The translations under genes were made by a program, and so were the position numbers. The notes under the pieces are model-generated. The model ran no database searches and was not told the DNA's origin. It saw only the letters and a program-made list of their open reading frames with translations. From positions 353 to 5,889 of the forward strand of contig CAKMZE010000024.1 in the NCBI GenBank assembly GCA_929200295.1: a stretch of DNA of 5,537 bases, written 5' to 3'. Positions 1 through 5,537 of the stretch are shown piece by piece. The DNA comes from an uncultured Alphaproteobacteria bacterium (GTDB lineage: Bacteria > Pseudomonadota > Alphaproteobacteria > Rhodobacterales > Rhodobacteraceae). Position 1 is the first letter of the stretch, and each line of letters opens with the position of its first letter.

Positions 1-1251
1 GGACACTTCGATCCCGCGTAGCGCGCGGTAGCTCATTGCGTGCATTTCATCGTCTAAAATGAACCCTTCAAAGCTCGCGCCAAGCAAAGCGGCGGTCATA
101 CCCGAGCTTTCATAAATCAGGTTACCCCCAGCGAGGGCCGCACCAAGTGAGGTCATGCCTTTTTCAACGCCGTATTGCGCATCAATGGCCTTGGCGTCTG
201 TCATAGAGGCGGCCACGCCCGAGGGCAGGCCAAGCCAGTTGGAAAGTTGGGCTGAGGCAGCGTTGAGAACGGTGGTTTCACCACCACCGCCTGCAAATGC
301 GCCAGAGCGCAGGTCGATCACCAGAGGCCAGTTGGAAAAGACCATTGGAAATCCCGGCGCGATGACATTGACCATCACGAGGCTTGCGAGCGTTTCGGCC
401 AATGATTGCGCGAGAAAACCTGCCAGTGTGGCAGGCGCCGTTGCCCCGGCTTGGGCGGCTGTGATGCACGACATTGGGATGTTATGCTTGATACATTCAT
501 AGACGACGTCCACGGCATCCTCGCCATAACGCATCGGCGAGATCACGGGGCTGATGTGCGTTTTCACAAAAGGGCGCTTGGCAAATTCACCCGCACCGCC
601 GGCTGCGATGTCAAACATCTTTACGAGCGGGGCGACGTGTTCAGCCACGGTAAAAGCTGTTGCGACAGGTTTGGTCGTGTTTTTTAAGAGCGCATAGGCG
701 GTGTTGACATCAAGATCGTAGATGTCGGGCACATCTGTTGCGATGCAACAGCGGGTGAACCATGCGACATTGTCTAACGTGTCTTGCAGTCGGGTGAAAT
801 CATGCAGATCGTGCAAGGTCGAAGGCCGGTATAACCCGGTATCAAGGTCAAGCGTATTGACCGCAGCGCCGCCTGTGCCAAAATAAACGGCCTTACCACC
901 GACGATGATATCGCGGTTAGGGTCACGCCCATAGAGGGGGAATTGTTTCGCAGCGCTCTTGATACATTTCTGGACGAGGCCTGCGGGAAAGCCGATCCGT
1001 CCGCCTGCGATATCTATGGCACCTGCAGCACGCAAATCAGTGGCGAGCCTATCTGGCACCTCGCCCATGCCTAGATCGGACAAAAGACGCAATGCGGTGT
1101 CAAAGATGGCTTGCAGGTCGTTTTGGCTTAACGGCTTGTACATGCCGCCCATTTGACCCGGTGGGGCGGGATTGGTCTGTGGCGGGGCTGCACGTTGTGC
1201 AAGCCGTGCCTTGCGCCCTGATCGGCGGGGCTTTGTCAGTTTGTCGGTCAC
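1..1251 (-). CDS. Trimethylamine methyltransferase (MttB/COG5598) family protein, non-pyrrolysine type, C-terminus cut by window edge
   Basis: I translated the minus strand by hand: the frame is open from 1251 to base 1, giving 417 residues. Family members are about 480-520 residues, so roughly the last 70-100 are missing. The N-terminus is typical of bacterial members: a basic Arg/Lys-rich stretch (residues 8-20), a Pro-rich linker, then GGMYKPLS (35-42). Later landmarks are the Gly-rich VYFGTGGAAVNTLD (122-135), KTHISPVISPMRYGED (230-245), and LGLPSGVAASMTDAKAIDAQ (340-359). The last is the region near which archaeal MttB carries pyrrolysine; no in-frame TAG occurs here. Known family role: methyl transfer from a quaternary or tertiary amine to the cobalamin of a corrinoid protein, in the cytoplasm. 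Non-pyrrolysine relatives such as MtgB act on betaines; the substrate here is unknown. I chose the GTG at 1251, 10 nt after a weak AAAAGG. An in-frame ATG at 1347 would add 32 residues unlike the family and put the 1288-1314 dyad inside the gene. Divergent from the flavoprotein gene at 1440. Confidence 0.9.
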   Translation of the reverse strand, partial: MTDKLTKPRRSGRKARLAQRAAPPQTNPAPPGQMGGMYKPLSQNDLQAIFDTALRLLSDLGMGEVPDRLATDLRAAGAIDIAGGRIGFPAGLVQKCIKSAAKQFPLYGRDPNRDIIVGGKAVYFGTGGAAVNTLDLDTGLYRPSTLHDLHDFTRLQDTLDNVAWFTRCCIATDVPDIYDLDVNTAYALLKNTTKPVATAFTVAEHVAPLVKMFDIAAGGAGEFAKRPFVKTHISPVISPMRYGEDAVDVVYECIKHNIPMSCITAAQAGATAPATLAGFLAQSLAETLASLVMVNVIAPGFPMVFSNWPLVIDLRSGAFAGGGGETTVLNAASAQLSNWLGLPSGVAASMTDAKAIDAQYGVEKGMTSLGAALAGGNLIYESSGMTAALLGASFEGFILDDEMHAMSYRALRGIEVS

Positions 1252-1287
1252 TGCATCGGGGCCTTTTCGTGTCTTTGATATCTTGTG

Positions 1288-1314
1288 AGCTGCGCACAGG
1301 GACTGTGTAAAGCT
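1288..1314. promoter_or_regulatory. 27-bp interrupted palindrome, candidate operator
   Basis: The sequence reads AGCT, 3 nt, CACAG, 3 nt (GGA), CTGTG, 3 nt, AGCT. Both inner arms (5 bp) and both outer arms (4 bp) are perfect and symmetric about base 1301. The spacing suits a dimeric regulator contacting successive grooves. Its centre lies 50 bp upstream of the GTG start of the MttB-like gene, so a repressor or activator of that gene could bind here. As RNA it would fold only into a short interrupted stem with a 3-nt loop, so a DNA site is more likely. No regulator gene is in the window. Confidence 0.4.
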
Positions 1315-1330
1315 ATTTATTGCAACGTGG

Positions 1331-1363
1331 AGGTTTTGCCCGCACATAGAATGCAGGTTTTGC
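1331..1363. repeat. Direct repeat AGGTTTTGC, two copies with 24-bp period
   Basis: AGGTTTTGC occurs at 1331-1339 and again at 1355-1363, start to start 24 bp. The second copy continues into ACCTC (1364-1368), which mirrors GAGGT (1330-1334) before the first. Tandem sites in a divergent control region are often regulator half-sites, but no known consensus was recognised and chance cannot be excluded. Confidence 0.3.
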
Positions 1364-1425
1364 ACCTCAGACGTCACAAAAATCATTGACCTTAGGCACG
1401 CCTTCGCATTCACCTGCTTTCAAAC

Positions 1426-1433
1426 GGGGAGAG
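1426..1433 (+). promoter_or_regulatory. Strong ribosome binding site of the flavoprotein gene
   Basis: GGGGAGAG lies 6 nt before the ATG at 1440 (8 nt counted from the GGAG core). It decides the start: a TTG at 1386 in the same frame would add 18 residues, has no comparable site, and would put extra sequence before the FAD-binding beta strand, which normally begins within the first ten residues. Confidence 0.8.
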
Positions 1434-1439
1434 CAAACT

Positions 1440-3875
1440 ATGAAGACACAAACACGCGCAGTGGTCATCGGCGGCGGTATTGCGGGCTGCTCAACGCTCT
1501 ATCATCTGACGCAAGAAGGATGGAGCGATGTGGTGCTTGTGGAACGCGATGAGCTGACATCAGGTACGACCTGGCATTCAGCGGCACAGGTGACGAACTT
1601 TGGCATGAACCAGACCATGGTGGGGCTCAAAACACATTCGATCAATCTGTATAAAGAGCTGCGCGATGACCCCGATTACCCAGTGAGCTACCGCCATGGG
1701 GATGGGGGTATCAGGCTCGCTAATACTGAGGCGCAGATGGATGGATACAGGCATTTTGCATCAATGGCGCAGGGGATGGATGTCACGTTTGAGGTGATTG
1801 ATGCCGCTGAATGCGCGCGCAGGCATCCTTTGATCTCGACCGATAACCTTGTGGGTGGCCTTTGGGATGGCAATGACGGCGATATTGATCCAGCTTCGCT
1901 GTGTCAGGCTTTGGCGCGTCGTGCGCGCAAGGCGGGGGCAGAGGTCTATCGCAATACACCTGTCACGGGGCTGACCCAATGCAAAGATGACAGTTGGATC
2001 GTGCATACTGACAAAGGCGATATCGCTTGCGAAGTGGTGATCAACGCCTGTGGCTACCGTGTGAACGAGGTGGGCGCGATGATGGGTGTACAACATCCTG
2101 TGACATCGATGGAACACCAATATATGGTCACAGAGGATATCCAAGGGATTGTCGATGCAGGTCACCGCATGCCGCTTTTGCGCTGCCCGATCAGTGATTA
2201 CTATTGCCGTCAGGAAAAGAACGGTCTGCTTGTGGGCTTCTATGAACAAGACTGTAAGACATGGGGTCTTGATGGCATTGATCCGCATTTTGTGAATGCG
2301 CTTTGCCCTGATGATTTGGACCGCGTGATGGATGTGCTTGAGGGTGCCTTTGCGCGGATGCCTGCGCTGATGGATGTCGGGATCAAATCCATCGTTAATG
2401 GGCCGATCACCTATACGATTGATGGCGCACCTTTGGTTGGGCCAATTCCGGGCAAACGTAATGCTTATTGCTGTATTGGTCTGCGCGCGGGACTGGGTGA
2501 AGGCGGTGGCCATGGTTGGCTGCTCGCGCAGCAGATTGTGCATGGCGAGGCCTGTTATGACACATGGTGCATCGATCCGCGCCGCTTTGCCGAACATACG
2601 AATGTAGAACTGACCGCGTTGAAGGCGATTGAGGATTATCAAAACGAGTTTCGGTTTCATTTCCCAAATGAGCATCGCCCCGCAGGGCGCATGGCCAAGA
2701 CAACTTCACTGACACCCATTCTCGCGGCAGAGGGCGCGCATTTCACGGTCGTAAACGGCTGGGAGAGGGTAGAGTTTTACGCGCCCACTGCCGATTTCCA
2801 CACCACGCCAAGTTTCAAGTTTGATGAAAGCTTTGATCTTGTTGCCGCAGAAGTGGCGGCGGTCCAAAACAGCGTTGGCCTGGCCGAGGTCAATGGATTT
2901 AACCGGTTTGAGATTACGGGTACCGACGCACAGAGCTTCCTAGACCGGATGATCTGTGGGCGGTTACCGCGTAAAACGGGGCGTGTGGGGCTTGCCTATC
3001 TATTGAACCATCAAGGAATGATCAAAGCCGAAGCCACGATTGCGAATATCCCAGCCTCGGATCGTGGACCTGATCGGATTTGGTACGGATCGGCGGCCGC
3101 GTCAGAACTCCATGATATGGATTGGCTGTCGGGGCATATTGCTGCGGATGAAGACGTGCAGATCAGATCGCTGACCAATGATCAGACGATCCTCGTTCTT
3201 GCGGGGCCAAAGGCGCGGGATGTGATGAGTGCTGTGAGCCGGGCCGATTGGTCGGCGGCGGCGTTTCCTTGGTTATCTGTGCGTGAATGTTTCATCGGGT
3301 TTGCCCCGGCGACCGTCATGGCAGTGAGCTTTTCGGGGGAGCTCGCCTATGAAATCCATGTGCCAAACGCGAACCTTTATGCGGCATACCTCGCGATCCG
3401 CGAGGCGGGCGGCACGTACGGGCTAAAGATGTTTGGTGCGTTGGCGGTTGAATCCATGCGGATGGAAAAAGGCTATTTGCATTGGAAGGCAGATTTGCTG
3501 ACCGAATTTGATCCCTTTGAGACGGGCCTTGCGCGGTTTGTGACCATGGATAAGGCGGATTTTGTGGGCAAAGAGGCGTTGCAAAAGAAATCTGCTGCGG
3601 GCGTGAAAAACCAACTTGTGTCACTGCATGTTGATCACACTGACGCACCCGCACACGGCGGCGCATCTGTGATGCATGAGGGCCGTGTCGTGGGCACTGT
3701 GACATCAGGTGACTGGGGGCACCGGGTGGGACAGAATATCGCCTATGCCTTCGTTGATCCAAAATTTGCAGAGATCGGCACAGCCCTGCAGATTGATGTC
3801 ATTGGCACTGTCGTCACAGCGCATGTGCAAGAAATGCAGCGATACGACCCTGAAATGCAAAGGGTGCGTGGATAA
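1440..3875 (+). CDS. FAD-dependent oxidoreductase with GcvT-type folate-binding half (dimethylglycine/sarcosine dehydrogenase-like)
   Basis: The protein has 811 residues, the usual length of bacterial dimethylglycine or sarcosine dehydrogenase-like enzymes. Domains in order: DAO-type FAD oxidoreductase (about 5-365), FAO_M linker (about 368-425, with RPAGR at 413-417), GcvT N-domain (about 430-700, starting GWERVEF at 440) and GcvT C-domain (about 705-805). Visible motifs are the Rossmann GGGIAG (11-16), SGTTWHSAAQ (41-50), whose His46 corresponds to the histidine that covalently holds FAD in relatives, and RMEKGY (674-679), typical of the aminomethyltransferase fold. Known family role: oxidative removal of an N-methyl group, with the one-carbon unit passed to tetrahydrofolate as 5,10-methylene-THF. 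No signal peptide is seen, so it is presumably cytoplasmic. Two oddities are Glu531 where relatives usually have an Asp at the folate site, and Gln50 where AAG is usual. The exact substrate is not determined; divergence from an MttB-like gene favours a methylated amine. Confidence 0.9.
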   Translation: MKTQTRAVVIGGGIAGCSTLYHLTQEGWSDVVLVERDELTSGTTWHSAAQVTNFGMNQTMVGLKTHSINLYKELRDDPDYPVSYRHGDGGIRLANTEAQMDGYRHFASMAQGMDVTFEVIDAAECARRHPLISTDNLVGGLWDGNDGDIDPASLCQALARRARKAGAEVYRNTPVTGLTQCKDDSWIVHTDKGDIACEVVINACGYRVNEVGAMMGVQHPVTSMEHQYMVTEDIQGIVDAGHRMPLLRCPISDYYCRQEKNGLLVGFYEQDCKTWGLDGIDPHFVNALCPDDLDRVMDVLEGAFARMPALMDVGIKSIVNGPITYTIDGAPLVGPIPGKRNAYCCIGLRAGLGEGGGHGWLLAQQIVHGEACYDTWCIDPRRFAEHTNVELTALKAIEDYQNEFRFHFPNEHRPAGRMAKTTSLTPILAAEGAHFTVVNGWERVEFYAPTADFHTTPSFKFDESFDLVAAEVAAVQNSVGLAEVNGFNRFEITGTDAQSFLDRMICGRLPRKTGRVGLAYLLNHQGMIKAEATIANIPASDRGPDRIWYGSAAASELHDMDWLSGHIAADEDVQIRSLTNDQTILVLAGPKARDVMSAVSRADWSAAAFPWLSVRECFIGFAPATVMAVSFSGELAYEIHVPNANLYAAYLAIREAGGTYGLKMFGALAVESMRMEKGYLHWKADLLTEFDPFETGLARFVTMDKADFVGKEALQKKSAAGVKNQLVSLHVDHTDAPAHGGASVMHEGRVVGTVTSGDWGHRVGQNIAYAFVDPKFAEIGTALQIDVIGTVVTAHVQEMQRYDPEMQRVRG

Positions 3876-3911
3876 ACCCATTACGCAATAATCAAGTCTG
3901 AGAGCGAGGGG

Positions 3912-3953
3912 TGAGACAAGGCAGTTCCGACGGCCCATGTCGGTTTTGTCTCA
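3912..3953. repeat. Nested inverted repeat between flavoprotein and PrpD genes
   Basis: An outer perfect 8-bp pair, TGAGACAA (3912-3919) and TTGTCTCA (3946-3953), encloses an inner perfect 5-bp pair, CCGAC (3927-3931) and GTCGG (3939-3943). The two stems are separated by an unequal internal loop (7 nt and 2 nt). It may be an RNA hairpin ending the upstream transcript, or an operator, since the right outer arm overlaps a candidate -35 element of the next gene. Confidence 0.5.
3927..3951 (+). terminator. Weak intrinsic terminator candidate after the flavoprotein gene
   Basis: A stem of 5 bp plus one possible G-U pair (CCGAC/GTCGG, 5-nt loop) is followed directly by TTTTGTCT. It lies 51 nt after the TAA of the flavoprotein gene. 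The stem is short and the T-tract is broken, so termination would be partial at best. It could instead be part of the larger nested repeat. Confidence 0.35.
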
Positions 3954-3975
3954 GCAAGTAATTCCGCAGTATCAT
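3946..3975 (+). promoter_or_regulatory. Candidate sigma70-type promoter for the PrpD gene
   Basis: TTGTCT (3946-3951, four of six consensus bases) and TATCAT (3970-3975, five of six) are 18 bp apart, with 36 bp from the -10 element to the ATG at 4012. The -35 hexamer lies inside the right arm of the inverted repeat 3912-3953. The match is by eye only; if used, the PrpD and nitrilase genes form their own transcription unit. Confidence 0.4.
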
Positions 3976-4011
3976 TTAATTCCCTAAGCCACGTTGCGTA
4001 GGAAATCTGAG

Positions 4012-5346
4012 ATGGCACTAACATTTATGGAGTTTTTACATTCCACAGAAGCGGACAACATCCCAGATGAGATGCTGGGGCTTGGCCGAAAGTGGCTGCT
4101 CGATTTGCTCGGGGTTGCTGCAGGAGCCACGCAAATTGCGATGTCACAGATTATGCGTGATCATGTGGCCGAGCATTTTGCGCCAGGTAAACGCAAGGTG
4201 CCGATGCTGTTTGATGGCCGGTTGGCTAGCCCGGGCGGGGCCGCGCTTGCAGGTGGTATTACAATCGACGCGCTGGACGCCCACGATGGCCACAAGTTGA
4301 CAAAGGGTCATGTCGGCTGTGGTGTGCTGCCTGCACTTTTGTCGTTTACACAGGCCGAACAGTTGCAAGATGACCGCGCGTTTTTGGCATCCCTCGTCAT
4401 AGGCTACGAGATCGGGACCCGTGCTGGTATTGCACTGCACCGGACGGCCTGCGACTATCATACATCTGGTGCTTGGATCGCTATTGCTGCGGCAGCCCTC
4501 GGGGCACGCAGTATGGGCTTAGACAGTTCCAAGACACGCGAAGCGATTGGCATTGCAGAATATCATGGGCCTCGCAGCCAAATGATGCGCGTCGTCGACC
4601 AGCCGACCATGGTCAAAGACGGGTCCGGCTGGGGTGCCATGGCCGGAGTGTCGGCAGCATATCTTGCAGCAGAGGGGTTTACAGGTGCGCCTGCGGTCAC
4701 TGTTGAGAGAGAGGATGTGGCTGACCTTTGGGGCGATCTAGGGCAGACATGGCGCATTGCAGAGCAATACTACAAACACTACCCAATTTGCCGATGGGCG
4801 CAGCCACCTGTGCAAGCTGTTCTTGATCTACGTCAAGCCAATGGCTTGCGCTCGGAAGCTGTTGAAACGATCGAAATCACGACGTTCCACAACTCAAGAC
4901 GCCTTGCCAAAAGCGCGCCAATAACAACCGAAGAAGCACAGTATTCAACGGCTTACCCGACCGCTGTGGCCATGGTACGCGGGCGCGTTTACCCTGACGA
5001 TGTGATGGAGCAAAGCTTCCAAGACCCGGAAATCAAACGTCTTGCCGAAAGCATGATCGTTGTGGAGAGTGACACCTACAACGCGGCTTTTCCGGCCAAC
5101 CGGATCTCCAGTGTCACGTTGACCCTGAAGAATGGGCAAACGCTGACATCTGGCGATACCGAGGCGCTTGGCGATCCGGAAAACCCCGTGACGCATGAAG
5201 AAGTCAAAGCGAAATTTCATGCCTATGCGGCACCAAAATTGGGAGAAAATCGCGCGGTGGCATTGGAAACAGCCGTAGCTCAGTTGGGCGATGGATCGGG
5301 GTTGGAGGCTCTTGAAGGCCTCATCTTTGCACCAGTTCATACTTAG
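4012..5346 (+). CDS. MmgE/PrpD family protein
   Basis: The protein has 444 residues, a normal length for the family. The all-helical N-terminal domain spans about 5-245 and the smaller C-terminal alpha/beta domain about 260-430. Recognised features are LLDLLGVAAGA (29-39), the substrate-pocket segment DALDAHDGHKLTKGH (86-100) ending in GVLPALLSF, MVKDGSGWGAMAG around Lys202, followed by YLAAEGFTGA, and YKHYPICRWAQPP (254-266), the family's K-x-YP-x-C block. Relatives include 2-methylcitrate dehydratase (PrpD), cis-aconitate decarboxylase and iminodisuccinate epimerase, so dehydration, decarboxylation or epimerisation of a small carboxylate are all possible; the substrate cannot be named. The ATG at 4012 has AGGA at 4000-4003, 8 nt upstream; a TTG at 3994 in frame would add six residues ahead of that site and is rejected. 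The nitrilase-like gene starts 21 bp after its stop, so the two are probably co-transcribed. Confidence 0.92.
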   Translation: MALTFMEFLHSTEADNIPDEMLGLGRKWLLDLLGVAAGATQIAMSQIMRDHVAEHFAPGKRKVPMLFDGRLASPGGAALAGGITIDALDAHDGHKLTKGHVGCGVLPALLSFTQAEQLQDDRAFLASLVIGYEIGTRAGIALHRTACDYHTSGAWIAIAAAALGARSMGLDSSKTREAIGIAEYHGPRSQMMRVVDQPTMVKDGSGWGAMAGVSAAYLAAEGFTGAPAVTVEREDVADLWGDLGQTWRIAEQYYKHYPICRWAQPPVQAVLDLRQANGLRSEAVETIEITTFHNSRRLAKSAPITTEEAQYSTAYPTAVAMVRGRVYPDDVMEQSFQDPEIKRLAESMIVVESDTYNAAFPANRISSVTLTLKNGQTLTSGDTEALGDPENPVTHEEVKAKFHAYAAPKLGENRAVALETAVAQLGDGSGLEALEGLIFAPVHT

Positions 5347-5367
5347 GAGTGCGCGGGCTATGAGACT

Positions 5368-5537
5368 ATGAAAATCTCTGTTGCACAGGTTGATGCTAGT
5401 CTGGCAGGAAACGAAAAACGGCTCAGCTGGCTGGAAATGAAAGCGAGACAGGCCGCGACAGAGCACGCGGATCTCGTGGTTTTTCCTGAATTGTATGTGA
5501 CGGGTTACAACGTCGGCGAGGCGTTGCATCAATGCGC
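5368..5537 (+). CDS. Carbon-nitrogen hydrolase (nitrilase superfamily), 5' part only
   Basis: Only the first 56 residues and two further bases are in the window; family members are about 250-300 residues. The start MKISVAQVDA is the typical first beta strand, and LVVFPELYVTGYNVGE (36-51) carries the first member of the Glu-Lys-Cys catalytic triad, Glu41. The Lys and Cys lie beyond the edge. Members hydrolyse amides, N-carbamoyl compounds or nitriles, releasing ammonia; FPELYVTGYN looks more like aliphatic amidase or carbamoylase branches than true nitrilases, but 56 residues do not settle this. The ATG at 5368 is the only usable start, because an in-frame TAG (the PrpD stop at 5344) lies just upstream with no start codon between. 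GGAG at 5346-5349 is 18 nt away, unusually far, so translation may depend on coupling to the PrpD gene. Confidence 0.88.
   Translation, partial: MKISVAQVDASLAGNEKRLSWLEMKARQAATEHADLVVFPELYVTGYNVGEALHQC

Larger units (their letters stand above)
1252..1439. promoter_or_regulatory. Divergent intergenic control region
   Basis: This 188-bp stretch separates two divergently transcribed genes, so it should hold promoters for both. It contains a 27-bp dyad at 1288-1314 and a 9-bp direct repeat at 1331-1339 and 1355-1363. The best plus-strand -10-like hexamer is TAGAAT at 1347-1352, but TTGCAA at 1320-1325 lies 21 bp upstream, too far for a normal -35. On the minus strand TTTACA (1308-1303) resembles a -35 without a good partner. 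I therefore do not place either promoter exactly. No glycine riboswitch or other known RNA element was recognised. Confidence 0.6.

Noticed and set aside
155..687. Short plus-strand open frames opposite the MttB-like gene
   Set aside because: The minus-strand frame is continuous and matches the MttB family; the plus-strand translations show no family features.
1252..1347. In-frame ATG at 1347 as start of the MttB-like protein
   Set aside because: The added 32 residues are unlike the family N-terminus and would place the palindrome 1288-1314 within the coding region. The start remains somewhat uncertain because the frame is open.
1386..1439. TTG at 1386 as start of the flavoprotein, or TTGACC here as a -35 element
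   Set aside because: The ATG at 1440 has a strong ribosome binding site and gives the normal N-terminus. No -10-like sequence lies about 17 bp after TTGACC (bases 1409-1414 are TTCACC).
1252..1439. Glycine riboswitch before the GcvT-domain gene
   Set aside because: I found no tandem aptamer-like conserved core in the 188 bp, and the space is small for a tandem riboswitch plus promoters.
1761..2675. Open frame of 304 codons antisense to the flavoprotein gene
   Set aside because: It is fully covered by the strongly supported FAD oxidoreductase frame; its translation is His/Arg/Ile-rich and shows no domain. It is a shadow of codon bias.
1440..3875. Stand-alone glycine-cleavage T-protein or DmdA-type DMSP demethylase
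   Set aside because: The GcvT half is fused in one frame to an N-terminal FAD oxidoreductase with a covalent-FAD histidine motif, so it is a two-module dehydrogenase.
4945..5532. Open frame of 195 codons antisense to the end of the PrpD gene and start of the nitrilase
   Set aside because: It spans two well-supported genes on the opposite strand and has no recognisable motif.

Overview
The window is about 55% GC (estimated by eye) and holds four protein-coding genes, two of them cut by the window edges. The gene set is a trimethylamine-methyltransferase-like protein without a pyrrolysine codon, a dimethylglycine/sarcosine-dehydrogenase-like flavoprotein, an MmgE/PrpD protein and a nitrilase-superfamily amidohydrolase. 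With the codon use, it suggests an alphaproteobacterium of the marine Rhodobacterales (Roseobacter) type. That assignment is inference; no rRNA or other marker is present.

Layout. Positions 1-1251 (minus strand) encode the first 417 residues of an MttB-superfamily methyltransferase whose C-terminus lies beyond the left edge. A 188-bp divergent intergenic region (1252-1439) follows, holding a symmetric 27-bp dyad and a 9-bp direct repeat spaced by 24 bp, both operator-like. Positions 1440-3875 (plus) encode an 811-residue FAD oxidoreductase fused to a GcvT-type folate-binding half. A 136-bp gap (3876-4011) contains a nested inverted repeat, a weak terminator-like stem and a plausible sigma70-type promoter. 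Positions 4012-5346 (plus) encode a 444-residue MmgE/PrpD protein. After 21 bp, a carbon-nitrogen hydrolase begins at 5368 and runs off the right edge.

How the genes may work together. MttB-type proteins without pyrrolysine move a methyl group from a quaternary amine to a corrinoid protein. Dimethylglycine/sarcosine dehydrogenase-like enzymes oxidise N-methyl groups of the resulting tertiary or secondary amines and pass the one-carbon unit to tetrahydrofolate. Their divergent pairing around a shared control region suggests breakdown of an N-methylated compound such as a betaine. The PrpD and nitrilase genes could process the remaining carbon skeleton (isomerisation, dehydration or decarboxylation, then amide hydrolysis). 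The substrate cannot be read from the sequence, and the corrinoid protein, its reactivase and any transporter are not in the window. I see no mobile element, tRNA, rRNA or CRISPR.
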